This document shows positions 1 to 8,991 of a DNA stretch of 31,300 nt, in pieces. Positions within the stretch are counted from its first letter, which is position 1. Each line of letters opens with the position of its first letter. The position numbers and the translations under genes are program-made. The notes under the pieces are model-generated. The model saw nothing but the letters and a program-made list of their open reading frames with translations. It ran no database searches and had not been told where the DNA came from. Source of the stretch: Chara braunii (taxonomy: Eukaryota > Streptophyta > Charophyceae > Charales > Characeae); the NCBI GenBank assembly GCA_003427395.1, contig BFEA01000271.1, positions 527,637 to 558,936 on the forward strand, in the 5' to 3' direction.

Positions 1-980
1 ACTCTTCCCTTGCTCCGTACCCCACCCAATCTCTGCCCTCCCTCCTCCTTCCATCTGCCCTCCCCCCGCCCAACTTCACCCTGCTGTCTTTCCCCTTCCT
101 CCCGGCCTTTTCCCATGCTCGTCTCCCCCTGACGACCTCCCTGCCTTCATAACACAACCTCTAAACTACCTTCTGCTTTCTGTCCTCCCTCCGCCCTACT
201 TCTCCCTGCCGCCTCCCTTTCTCCAGGCCTCCTCTAGACCTTCTCTTAAAACCTTCCTCTGCCCTCCGTTCGCCTGGCCACCTCACTCCCCTTCCTTCGC
301 CCAATCTCCGAGTGACCTCTTTCCCTCTATCTCCTCCATCCTCTCCGCCCATTTGCACTGACCTCCTTCCCCCAATCTCCTTCCTCCCCTTCCTTCCTTG
401 GCCCGATGTCCACCTGACCTCCTGCTTCCGCCCTCCTCTCTGCCGCCTCTGCCCTGCCTACTCGCCTCCTCCCACTGGCCTCCGTCCACCTGGCCGCCCC
501 ATTACCCTTCGTTCGCCCCCTTCGTTCGTCCCCTTCGTTCGCCCGAGCTCTGTCTGACCTCCTTCCTCCCCTTCCTTCCTCAGAGCGATCACCACCTGAC
601 CTCCTCCTTCCATTCCTCCCTCCGTCCTACTCCCTACCTCCCCCTTCCTCGACCGGCCGCCCTACCTAAACGCTCCATTTCTTTTCAGATCTTAACATGG
701 TTGCACAGGCGCAAGAAGGAGAGAGGGAAAGCAGGAGAGAAAAAACGCATTTCACCTAACCCAGTTCCTCCTCTCGCTCTTCCTTCCTCACACTTTGTAT
801 GTCTCCTCCACCACAAAAGGTACGTCTTCTGCTGCCTGAAGATCTTCCTCCTCAACATTCTCTTTCGCTCTTTTCTCTTTGGAACAGCCTTATGATTAAC
901 TGCCCTGCGCCAGGTATTTCAGGCTATCGATATTTCTTTCCATATTTCACTCTTCCTCCCCAGTCCCACCGCATTGAGTC
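1..980. repeat. Pyrimidine-rich low-complexity tract, no gene seen
   Basis: The plus strand is strongly biased to C and T, with decayed repeats of phrases such as CTGACCTCCTTCC and CCCCTTCCTTCC. The phrase TGACCTCCTTCC recurs near 359 and 555, suggesting an old unit of about 196 bp. Open frames here are rich in Pro, Ser and Leu on the plus strand and Gly, Arg and Glu on the minus strand, as expected from composition alone, and show no domain. Long homopurine-homopyrimidine DNA can form triplex (H-DNA) structures; that is general knowledge and is not shown here. Confidence 0.7.

Positions 981-982
<2 letters not shown>

Positions 983-1037
<55 letters not shown>
983..1037. repeat. (CT)n microsatellite
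   Basis: An uninterrupted run of about 27 CT dinucleotides, followed by a short CA/GTGCG-rich patch (CACACACGG...GTGTGCG). Confidence 0.95.
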
Positions 1038-1039
<2 letters not shown>

Positions 1040-1296
1040 ACACACGGCTCCCTGTGTGCGTCTGTGTGCGACCGCACACGCGAGAGCACACGCTCGCCCT
1101 TACTCACATTGGAAAAAAACAATGCGGCGCTAAGCCTTAACGCAAATTGAGAAAGATGAGAAAAACGGAATGCATTCTCTATATCGTCCCCAGATAAGGG
1201 AGCCAGAAGAGAGGGAGGACGGAGGGCCAAGGAAGGTAACGCCACCGGAGGAAGGAGGGAGAAAGCAGGAAGGAGAAAGGGATGGTGCCTCTCCTG

Positions 1297-1297
<1 letters not shown>

Positions 1298-1340
<43 letters not shown>
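1298..1340. repeat. (CT)n microsatellite
   Basis: About 21 CT dinucleotides. The 260 bp between this and the previous array is purine-rich on the plus strand (GGAGGAAGGAGGGAG) and holds no recognisable gene. Confidence 0.95.
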
Positions 1341-1343
<3 letters not shown>

Positions 1344-1439
1344 AGCCTGACCCGCTTGCCCGCAGTGAGGTGTGGGTTCGAGGTGAAGTAGAAACACTCA
1401 CTCTAGCAGGAATCCACATCGACGCTCACGTCGGAGCAC

Positions 1440-1700
1440 TTAGCATGAACTCACGATCCACGCGCGAACCACCAATCCACGCAGCACCGATTCACGAAAG
1501 CACCAACTCACATCACATCCACCACGAACCCACGATGCACCAAACACCGAATCCACGAAGTGGCAAGGACGAAGCACGACGTATGAAGCACAAAATCCAC
1601 AATGGACGAAGCACGAAGCATGAAGCACAGAATCCACAATGGACGAAGCACGAAGCATGAAGCACATAATCCACAATGGACGAAGCACGAAGCATGAAGG
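1440..1700. repeat. Minisatellite with 37-bp unit
   Basis: Three nearly identical 37-bp units lie at 1585-1621, 1622-1658 and 1659-1695. Each contains GAAGCACA, then AATCCACAATGGACGAAGC, then ACGAAGCAT. They differ mainly at the base after GAAGCACA. From 1440 to 1584 there are decayed relatives of the same unit (AATCCACG, CACGAAGC, CACGAACC). The array ends five bases before the 5' LTR of element 1. Frames through it look like Cys/Ser/Val-rich proteins only because the repeat is translated. Confidence 0.9.
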
Positions 1701-1705
1701 TCAGC

Positions 1706-2405
1706 TGTCATAGGTCCGTAGGTAGCAGGGGTTCGATCTGTAGACCTATAGAATAGAAGTCTTAGCTGTAGCCCTTCTAGAAGGTCAGCCAGTGGGCAAG
1801 TGGGCAAGTGGTGAGTCAAGTGGTGGACTAACTGCAGTGCAATTGCAGTACGACCTGGGTAGGTTAGCAATGAGTTTCCACTCAGTCAGCGGTAAGGTCC
1901 AGTCAGTCCCAGTCCGGTTCAGCAAGTACCACAAGGGACTGTCAGCACCATAGGCCAATGGCAAAGGGCAGACCAACAAGTTTCAGAAGTATAAATCAAG
2001 AGGCAGCGCCCAGCCATTCATTCATTTGTCCGTGAGCCATGCGGAAGCGCTGCCACAGCGACTTGTGCAAGGAGGTCTGCAGTGAGCCCGGAGTTGAAGT
2101 GGGCGAGAGAGGAGCGTAGCATAGCGATAGGGTAGCTGCGGCCATAGCCGCCACAGTTACAGTTAGTGTGTAGCATGTGTGTGTGTGTGTGTGTGTGTGT
2201 GTTCAGAGTAACACGTGTGGGATATCCAGGGTGATCCGGTGTATGTGAACAGTGAGCTGTTTGGGCGCCGAGTCGCCATAGCCAGTTGAAAGTGAACTCG
2301 TATCTGGTTGTCATATCTCTAAGTTTTGAGTGGGTGCATGTCGCCAGTTTGCTGCGCTACTGTTTACATGCATGAAAAGTGTGAATGAAAGCGAGTCTGA
2401 TTGCA
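1706..2405 (+). repeat. 5' LTR of element 1
   Basis: A 700-bp LTR with TG...CA ends, ending one base before the primer-binding site. Compared with the 3' LTR it has an extra GGGCAAGTGG unit near 1795, a longer TG microsatellite (2176-2202) and two segments missing from the other copy: 34-35 bp around 1968-2002 containing the only TATA-box-like sequence, and about 16 bp near 2040. It lacks a roughly 17-bp piece that the 3' LTR carries after GAAGTCTTAGC. Confidence 0.93.
1990..1996 (+). promoter_or_regulatory. Candidate TATA box in the 5' LTR
   Basis: TATAAAT lies at 1990 in the context GAAGTATAAATCAAGAGG, about 415 bp before the LTR end. This fits a U3/R promoter position for a plant LTR element. 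The transcription start cannot be read from sequence. The segment carrying this box is absent from the 3' LTR. Confidence 0.5.
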
Positions 2406-2406
2406 T

Positions 2407-2418
2407 TGGTATCAGAGC
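2407..2418 (+). other. Primer-binding site (initiator Met tRNA)
   Basis: TGGTATCAGAGC begins one base after the LTR end at 2405. It is the classic complement to the 3' end of initiator methionine tRNA used by most plant Ty3/gypsy and Ty1/copia elements to prime minus-strand DNA synthesis. After a one-base change the following bases (TGGTACCCGC) no longer clearly match. Confidence 0.9.
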
Positions 2419-2567
2419 TGGTACCCGCTATTCCACGCGTCAAGTTGTGTGTCGCAGGAGTGATGCGCCATAGCAGAGGTGGCCGCCAGGAGTCAGTCCG
2501 TCATAGCAGACCTGAACATTGGAGAAGCCGCCGCGCACCTGCAGAGAAGACCACGACGAAGAAGAAG

Positions 2568-2605
<38 letters not shown>

Positions 2606-2639
2606 GGTTACTACGTACCTGCTGCGCTGGAGATACCGC

Positions 2640-2696
<57 letters not shown>

Positions 2697-3450
2697 GCGA
2701 TACAAGTTTGGTTATCACTGACCTGTGAAGTGTGCCGCGCAGTTCCACGAAGAAGAAGATAGCAGCCATAGCCTCGGAATTTGACCACGGAGTGACGAAG
2801 GAAGGAGGTGAAGGGGGACAAAGAGGAAGGAGGTGAAGAGATGAGGTTGGTGAGGGAAAGTGAAGCCGCCAGCCATAACCGACTACAGGAGTTGACCGGA
2901 GGCGTTGACCAGAGTTGACCGAGAGTTGACCAGGGGTTGACCGAGTGTTAACCTAGCATTGACCGACTGTTAACCGAACGTTGACCGAGCATTAACCGAG
3001 CGTTGACCGAGCGTTGACTAAGACATTGACCAAGATTTTGACCAAGCTGGAGCCGGTATAATCTCGCCAAGCCTTCAGCCTATCCCTCGCCCTATGGATG
3101 AGCACACACCCTGTGGTACTTGCTGAGTCAAGTCTGTCTGTCTCTCTTTCTGCATCGAGTCTCTTCTGTCTAGGTGATAGTACTCTGTGGATGAAGGATA
3201 GGGCCTTGCTGACCAAGCCCACACGGGCTTAGTAGGGCTCAAGACTGTGTCTAACGACATGACTTTTCCGGAGGACACGATCCCTCCCAAGGACCGGTAC
3301 TGACCGGCGGGCTGCTCGTTGTGGCATGGTAGGCCCAAAATCCGAGTTGTGGGCTGCACAACAGGCCGTATAAGTGTTGAGAGACTTGCTGATCGCGTCG
3401 TAATGTTTGCGACGTTAAATAATTCCTGAGGAGTTACGAGGGATCTCCTT
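2419..3450 (+). other. Untranslated leader of element 1 with GA repeats and a phased TTGAC array
   Basis: About 1 kb lies between the PBS and gag with no supported coding frame. It holds two GA microsatellites (2571-2602 and 2644-2693) and an 11-bp-periodic array at 2892-3042. The short frames crossing the GA arrays encode Arg-Glu repeats and are products of the microsatellite. The remaining 400 bp (3050-3450) shows nothing I recognise. Confidence 0.75.
2892..3042 (+). repeat. Fourteen TTGAC/TTAAC motifs at 11-bp spacing
   Basis: TTGAC or TTAAC starts at 2892, 2905, 2915, 2926, 2937, 2948, 2959, 2970, 2981, 2992, 3003, 3014, 3026 and 3038. Nine consecutive steps (2915 to 3014) are exactly 11 bp. 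From 2937 to 3003 TTGAC and TTAAC alternate strictly, giving a 22-bp higher-order unit. The usual context is CGTTGACCGAG. TTGAC(C/T) is the core of the plant W-box bound by WRKY factors; any binding here is inference. Confidence 0.9.
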
Positions 3451-3774
3451 AAATGCCTCCTGATCAGCAACAGGTAAGGCTGTTGAAGAAGAAGCGGCTG
3501 CAGAAGCAAAAGAGGAGAGGAAACGCAGGGAAGTGAAGGGAGAGAGTAGTGGCACGGCGAATGAGGACGCCGCGATGGAAAAGAAAATTAGTGAGTGGAT
3601 TGCTAATTTAACGTTGGGGGAAGATGAGGAGGCATAGTTTTATGTGCCCCAGGACGAGAGGGATGCGTTAGCCAGTGAGCTAGCAGCAATGGAGGACCCT
3701 CTGGAACGATGAAAAAGAGGAGGAGTGGAAATTGAGGATGAAGAGGGAAAAGAAGAGGACGAGGAATGAAGTTC

Positions 3775-3874
3775 ATAGGCTGACCGCAGAGGTGGCGGAG
3801 ATGAGAGATTGTAGGTAGGAGGTTAATAGGCTGACCGCAGAGGTGGCGGAGATGAGAGATTGTAGGTAGGAGGT
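3775..3874 (+). repeat. 51-bp in-frame tandem duplication in gag
   Basis: Two copies, offset by 51 bp (17 codons), each containing AGGCTGACCGCAGAGGTGG and ending GTAGGTAGGAGGT. In the Gag frame each unit reads as a coiled-coil-like segment (NRLTAEVAEMRDCR), then a TAG stop. The same stop is therefore present in both copies. Confidence 0.9.
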
Positions 3875-3990
3875 GCAGGCTCAGGCAGACACCTCGGCCA
3901 AAATGGATAAGGTGTTAGGGTACCTGGAGGTGCTAAGTGCGGCTTGGATTGAGGAACGCCAAGCCAACAGGGCTCAAGAGGTAGCCCTGA

Positions 3991-4394
3991 GTGCCATGCA
4001 CAAATGGTTAACGGGGACCTCCATTTTCAGCTCCTGACTAATCGGTCCAAATTTTTTGGTTTTTTGGTTTTTTTTTTTTTTGCCTGTTTTTATTTTGGCT
4101 TAAGGTTGCTGTCTGCCAAATTTGGTATTATTTGGGTTATTAGAATTTGTGCTGTTGGGAGGCCTGAACATCCTGAAATTTGGATGACGTGTTTCATGCA
4201 AAAATTGCATGAAAATGCACTTTTGGGTTGCTGTTTTATGTGTTTTTATTTTTTTTTGTTTTTGTTTTTATTTTTTAATATGTTAGTAAGAAGTGCCCTC
4301 CCCAATGTATAGAGTTTGCTTGAAATGGCCTTATGGTTTTCTTATAAATTGACCTGAAAAATGGGGGGTCGGTTAACCTTCTCTCGTGCCATGC
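3991..4394 (+). mobile_element. Mutator-like MITE inserted in gag, with 9-bp target duplication
   Basis: The 9-bp sequence GTGCCATGC occurs at 3991-3999 and again at 4386-4394. Between them lie 386 bp of T-rich, non-coding DNA unrelated to gag. Its ends are imperfect inverted repeats sharing the core GGTTAAC: the left end begins ACAAATGGTTAACGGGGACC and the reverse complement of the right end begins GAGAGAAGGTTAACCGACC. Joining across one target copy restores a continuous Gag frame (ALSAM, then RSGFRDFVRN). A 9-bp duplication with terminal inverted repeats is typical of Mutator-like elements. The internal frames (Phe-rich, 102 aa) are composition effects, and there is no transposase. The strand is arbitrary. 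Confidence 0.8.
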
Positions 4395-5733
4395 GGTCAG
4401 GATTTAGAGATTTCGTGCGCAATATGGTCACCCACGTTGGAGGCGAAGTTAGGCAACTGAGAGAGCGTGGGGAAGTTCTGCGAAGGCGCTATTGAGGGTG
4501 CCAAAGCAATAGCAGCTGTAGAGGGCGAGGCCAGGCCTCGTAAGGAGCCCGTTAAGCTTAAATTCCCAGATGCATACGAGGGAAAGAAAGAGGAGAATTT
4601 TAATAACATGGAGGCCAGCGTGAATAGCTATGTGTACTTACAACACATCCTGACTGAGGAGCAAGTCCTCGTCGCCTTCCAGGCCCTTAAAGATGAAGCG
4701 GCCAGTTTTGTCAGATCTCTTGCGCGCGCAGCCAGTTGTGAAAACAACATGGTTGCATACTCTAAGATCACCACCCTTCCTCAATTCTTTAAAATCCTGA
4801 GGGAGAGATTTGTTGACCCAACAAGAGGCGTTAAAGCCTCTGACAAGCTACAGACTATCCACTCGCGACAATGGAGTGCAAAAGCACTCGAGGGCGTTGT
4901 GGACGACTTGGTAGCCGTCCCAGACCATGGGGTCACTGAGCCCCAGTTGGTCCAATTGTTTTATCCTGCCATGCCCGAGCCCCTGCGTGGGCATTTCTTT
5001 GAGAGGTCTTAACAGACAGACATCACCTATGATGTGTTGAGTAGAGAGGTGGTCCTGTATGAGTCGAGGTCCATGCCAATGTCCACTTTCTGGCACAAGG
5101 ACACAGGAAAGAAGTGGAAGGGTCAGACCATCTCTGGCCAAGTGAGGGCCAAGGATCATATGATCCTTACGTTAGAAGAGGGTGGTACAGATGAGATCCC
5201 CTACAGTGAGATTGAGTGGGGGTTAGAGGAGGATGAGCGTAGGACAGGGGAGGTCTTATGCGGCTGTCGCGGCTGGAGGGAGGCCGCAAGGTAGAGGAGG
5301 AGGCCAGGGCCAAAGGGGCCATGCCATGGGAGGTCGAGGACCGGGCGCACAGGGGGTTGGCGGACAAGGGAACCGCCAAGTGGAGGTAGGGGTCAAGGTC
5401 CCCTGCCAAATCGCCAAGGTTCTTGTCGGTCCCCACAACGACGAGGTGGAAGGCCACCTCAAGGAGGGTGGCACCCAGGCTTGCCACAGGGCAGGCCCTG
5501 GGAAGACTTGGGCTTGGACCAGCGCGTATGGCAGGAACGCGTGAACTTGGGCGAGCGCGTGTTTTGTGGTGACCCGGCCCACGTAATTAAATTTTGTCCT
5601 CCGTACAGACAAGCCCGATGGGCTGCTCAGCAGTCAAAAGGCAGCCCGCCAGTAGGGGTCGCAACTGCCCCTACTTTAACCATGTGGGGAAGCGAGCGCG
5701 CGCACGCAGGAAACTCCCATACCACATGAGCCT

Positions 5734-7227
5734 ATGGCAAAGGTTGCAGGCCCATGCCTAGCTAGCTGTCCACACACTGCTTGTCCTAGCATCTCTCTAG
5801 GCACGTCCCTCACAGGTATGAGAGAAGAGCTGAAGGAGGGGATGCCAGGCTGGGCCAAAATGAAGAAGGAGAGTAAGGGACAACTGATTTTGGCAGATGT
5901 AGAAGTGTTTAGAAGTAGAGTAGGGGCCCTTATAGACTCAAGGGCTACTCGCAGTTACATTAGCCATAGGGCGCTGAAGAAGCTGAGGCTAGGATTAAAA
6001 GTCCAAAAGTTGGAAGAGCTCATAGTCAGTGTCCTCGCAGACAACCGTACGATGCGAGTTGAGGACTACGTAGAGGGAGTACAGGCGTACTTTCGCCTAG
6101 AGAAAGATGGGAAGGTGGAGAAAGATCTCCATTCCATGACTCCCCTCGTTCAGGATGACCTTCCTTTCGATATAGTGTTAGGTATGGATTGGGGAGAGGC
6201 ACCAGGGGCCACAATCCACTTAAGAGAGCATGAGTGTAGGCTTCCTAGTCCGTTAGGCGAGGTTAAGACTGCCCGCCTGTTTCACGTCTCAGGTGTAGAT
6301 AACACCTTGGCACATTGTTGTCTTAGTGCTCCGACGTTCGCTCGACTAGTGAAAAAGGAGCAGTTAGAGGATCAGGTCTTCGTAGTGTATGTGAGACCTG
6401 TCACTGAGGCTAAGGAAGGAGATAGTTCCATGGACCCAACCATTGCCAAGCTGCTGGAGGAATTTAAAGATTTGACTGAGTCACCGACAAGAGTAGTGTC
6501 GCGACCCATCCAGCACATGATAGAGATAGAGCCTGGCAGTAGAACTCCTAAGGGACCAGTCTACAGGATGTCCCCTAGAGAGTTAGAGGAGCTACGCAAG
6601 CAGTTAGACGAGCTCCTCGCGAAAGGTTGGATCAGGCCCAGTTCGTCTCCTTTTGGAGCACCAGTCCTGTTTGTCCCCAAGAAGGAAGGAGAGCTTCGTA
6701 TGTGTATAGACTATAGGGGTTTGAATGCGATTACTGTGAAGAATGCTGAACCGCTGCCCATGATATACGATCTCCTAGATCGGGTGCAGGGTTGTAAGTA
6801 TTTCTCTAAGATAGATTTGAAGTCCGGTTATCATCAGATAGAGGTCCATCCTGATGACCAGTACAAGACTGCATTCTGGACTAAATATGGGCATTATGAG
6901 CTCATATTGATGCTCTTTGGACTAACCAACGCGCCAGCCACCTTTCAACGTTGTATGAATGATCTGATCAGACCGTGGTTAGATAAGTTTGTAGTAGTTT
7001 ATCTAGATGATATATTAGTTTTCAGCGGGACCCTCCAAGAGCATCAGGGTCATTTGAGGCAGGTCTTGGAGAAGCTAAGAGAGGCTAACTTCAAGATCAA
7101 CCCGAAGAACTGCGAGTGGGCCAAGACACAAGTTTTGTACTTCGGCCACGTTTTAGACGGAGATGGTATTAAGCCAGAGGACAGCAAGATAGCCGCAATT
7201 AAAGACTGGCCGACGCCCCACACATAA
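5734..7227 (+). CDS. pol: Element 1 Pol: retropepsin and reverse transcriptase (497-aa open frame)
   Basis: This open segment encodes the aspartic protease and the RT polymerase domain of a Ty3/gypsy polyprotein. The protease active-site loop at residues 68-72 reads DSRAT where D-S/T-G-A-T is expected, so the invariant Gly is Arg. The flap-side LPFDIVLGMDW follows at 143-153. The RT palm contains KIDLKSGYHQ (catalytic Asp at 361), FGLTNAPATFQ (395-405) and the YLDD box (423-426), so polymerase residues are kept. The frame ends after DWPTPHT at a TAA, and the same frame continues beyond it with RT-connection sequence. The ATG at 5734 is internal; translation in the parent element probably ran in from gag. 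The frame is shifted relative to the upstream zinc-knuckle frame. Confidence 0.9.
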   Translation: MAKVAGPCLASCPHTACPSISLGTSLTGMREELKEGMPGWAKMKKESKGQLILADVEVFRSRVGALIDSRATRSYISHRALKKLRLGLKVQKLEELIVSVLADNRTMRVEDYVEGVQAYFRLEKDGKVEKDLHSMTPLVQDDLPFDIVLGMDWGEAPGATIHLREHECRLPSPLGEVKTARLFHVSGVDNTLAHCCLSAPTFARLVKKEQLEDQVFVVYVRPVTEAKEGDSSMDPTIAKLLEEFKDLTESPTRVVSRPIQHMIEIEPGSRTPKGPVYRMSPRELEELRKQLDELLAKGWIRPSSSPFGAPVLFVPKKEGELRMCIDYRGLNAITVKNAEPLPMIYDLLDRVQGCKYFSKIDLKSGYHQIEVHPDDQYKTAFWTKYGHYELILMLFGLTNAPATFQRCMNDLIRPWLDKFVVVYLDDILVFSGTLQEHQGHLRQVLEKLREANFKINPKNCEWAKTQVLYFGHVLDGDGIKPEDSKIAAIKDWPTPHT

Positions 7228-7760
7228 ACAGAGTTTCGGTCGTTTTAAGGCCTAGCTAACTATTATAGGAAGTTCGTGAGGAACTTCTCTACTATCGCCG
7301 CTTCCCTGCGCAGGTTGCTTAAGAAAGAGGCAATCTGGCAATGGGACAAAGACTGTACGTCTGCGCTAAAGAAGTTAAAGCGCGCATTGATAGAATACCC
7401 TATCCTCAAAGTAGCTGATCCGTCTTTGCCATCCTTAGAACACTAGAAGCATTACCTGCTTGGGAGGCACTTCAAAGTATACTCAGACCACGAAACTCTT
7501 AGATGGTTCAAGACCCAGGCCAAGACGTACAAGAGAGAACCCTACGCTCTCAAGCAGGCCTTAGAACACTGGAAACATTATCTGCTTGGGAGGCACTTCA
7601 AAGTATACTCAAACCACGAAACTCTTAGATTGTTCAAGAACCAGGCCAAGATGACACCTAAGCAAACTAGGTGGGATAGACGAATATGACTTCAAGCTCA
7701 AACCGGTCAAAGGCAAGTACAATGTAGTTGCGGATGCTTTAAGTAGGAGATCAGACTACT
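7228..7760 (+). pseudogene. Element 1 RT connection and scrambled RNase H
   Basis: Past the TAA, the same frame reads GLANYYRKFVRNFSTIAASLRRLL, the usual connection between RT and RNase H, with another stop at about 7246. It runs to KVADPSLP and then jumps to LEH-stop-KHYLLGRHFKVYSDHETLRW. The segment that should hold the first RNase H catalytic Asp (the TDAS region) is missing. A 93-bp stretch (7433-7525) is repeated at 7559-7651 with a 126-bp offset, so KHYLLGRHFKVYS occurs twice. The Asp of SDHETL is Asn in the second copy. A frameshift near 7675 then leads to KPVKGKYNVVADALSRR, the conserved end of RNase H. No functional RNase H can come from this copy. Confidence 0.88.
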
Positions 7761-8025
7761 TTGCATCTATAGTGCACTATCTGGACATAGGAAAGGACCT
7801 GCAAGAGAAAGTCCGACAGGCGTACGCCCAGGACCCTATCTATAGTGACCTCCTCAAGAGAGTTAAGGAGGCCCCAAAGATTGAACCAGACTACCGCACT
7901 ACTGAGGGACTATTGTTTGAGACAGCCTGTGCATCCCCAACAGTGAGGAGATCCGTAATCTAATCCTAGGGGAATGCAATGACACAGAGGGACACTTCGG
8001 TTCGCAAAAGACTTCAGCCAATCTA
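7698..8025 (+). pseudogene. Element 1 RNase H-integrase linker and N-terminal integrase zinc region
   Basis: Frame one runs through VVADALSRRSDYFASIVHYLDIGKDLQEKVRQAYAQDPIYSDLLKRVKEAP and stays open to TEGLLFETACAS, ending at a stop at 7963. The homologous reading shifts frame near 7925 into IPNSEEIRNLILGECNDTEGHFGSQKTSANL. In the integrase HHCC zinc finger the first His position (ECHD in copy C of this window) is Asn here, while the second His (GHFG) is kept. Confidence 0.75.
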
Positions 8026-8991
8026 ATGCGTGCGTACACCTGGCCAAGAATGAAAGCTGACTGCGTAGAGTATGTTCGCAGTTGCAAAGTTCGTCAGCGA
8101 AACAAGAGCACTACGCGCGCCCCTCTAGGTCTTCTCAGGCCCTTGCCTATTCCAGACCAGCCGGGAGACTCAGTCTCCATTGATTTTATGGATGCCGGTG
8201 TCAAGAGTAGACACGGCCAGACCCAAGTCATGGTCATAGTTATCAAGTATACCGTTTTTGTTCCCTTGCCTGCAGAGGCCCGTACGGATTTAGTTATACA
8301 AAAGTTCTTTGACATTTGGATTAGTGAAAATGGAGTCCCGTTGTCAATAGTTAGCGATAGGGATAGTCGCTTCACCAGCCAGAACTGGCAAGAACTCATG
8401 GGAGTTTACGGATCTAAGTTGTTGATGTCGTCTGACATCCACCAAGAGACCAATGGTCAGACCGCGCAAATGAACAAGATCCTACAGCAAGTTCTGCGCA
8501 TGTACATTAGACCCGACCAGATCAACTGGGACGAGATGTTACCTAAGGTAGCTAGTGCATACAATAACAGCCTGCAGTTGTCCACCTGTCGCACTCCCAA
8601 AAAGCTGCACAAGTCCTTTAGACCGCGCAGACCATTCGAAGGACTGAACCGGGATCAGGTTCACCGGTTACCACCCGGTACCAGGGAGTTTGCGATTCAG
8701 CACGATAAAAAATTAGCTACCATTGTTGAAAACGTCAGGAAGGCCCAGCACAGAATGATAGAACAGGCTAATAAGCACCGTCATCCCTCGCAGTTTCAGG
8801 TAGCCGACTTAGTCTGGGTCAAGTCTAAAGAGTTTGCACCTGAGGAGCACATCTCGCAGAAGTTACTACCTGCATATAGAGGACCGTGGCCGGTTCTAGA
8901 AGTCAAGGGCGGAGAGGATGGGCCGTCCTACACAATATTGATTCCAGCACACCCTCCACAAGTCAACAGTTCCCTTCAAGAAGATCCATGA
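8026..8991 (+). CDS. Element 1 integrase core (321-aa open frame), catalytically dead
   Basis: This segment encodes the integrase rve domain and the GPY/F module. The frame continues open upstream of the ATG used. Residues 1-26 finish the zinc region (YTWPRMKADCVEYVRSCKVRQRNK), where the last Cys of C-x2-C is Arg. The first catalytic Asp is D53 (SIDFMD) and the second D111 (IVSDRDSRF). The third residue, 36 positions later at 147, is Ala (NGQTAQMN) in place of the invariant Glu, a single-base GAG to GCG difference. The GPY/F-like YRGPWPVLEVKGGEDGPSY lies near 286-305. The open frame ends by a shift near 8960. Family membership is certain; activity is very unlikely. Confidence 0.9.
   Translation: MRAYTWPRMKADCVEYVRSCKVRQRNKSTTRAPLGLLRPLPIPDQPGDSVSIDFMDAGVKSRHGQTQVMVIVIKYTVFVPLPAEARTDLVIQKFFDIWISENGVPLSIVSDRDSRFTSQNWQELMGVYGSKLLMSSDIHQETNGQTAQMNKILQQVLRMYIRPDQINWDEMLPKVASAYNNSLQLSTCRTPKKLHKSFRPRRPFEGLNRDQVHRLPPGTREFAIQHDKKLATIVENVRKAQHRMIEQANKHRHPSQFQVADLVWVKSKEFAPEEHISQKLLPAYRGPWPVLEVKGGEDGPSYTILIPAHPPQVNSSLQEDP

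Larger units (their letters stand above)
3452..5712 (+). pseudogene. gag: Element 1 gag, disrupted
   Basis: Gag would form the retrotransposon particle. A first ATG at 3452 starts MPPDQQQ, but the frame rich in Ala, Glu, Lys and Arg (coiled-coil-like, containing MEKKISEWIANL) lies one base out of register with it. In-frame stops occur near 3634 and 3710, and two more lie inside a 51-bp duplication. A 386-bp insertion splits the gene at 4000. A frameshift near 4465 leads into the capsid-like part (4467-5012, with LKFPDAYEG, LRERFVDP and QLFYPAMPEPLRGHF), which runs on in the same frame past one stop to about 5290. A further shift leads to an Arg/Gly-rich stretch (5260-5450). The zinc knuckle at about 5555-5610 reads RVFCGDPAHVIKFC, where the first Cys of C-x2-C-x4-H-x4-C has become Arg. 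Confidence 0.85.

Noticed and set aside
1130-1400. Overlapping frames encoding Arg-Glu or Ser-Leu repeats around CT/GA arrays (also at 2385-2830 and 30577-31139)
   Set aside because: They are direct translations of dinucleotide microsatellites in every frame and strand, with no conserved sequence outside the repeat.
1440-1870. Cys/Ser/Val-rich minus-strand frames of 60-120 aa
   Set aside because: They are translations of the 37-bp minisatellite in different phases.
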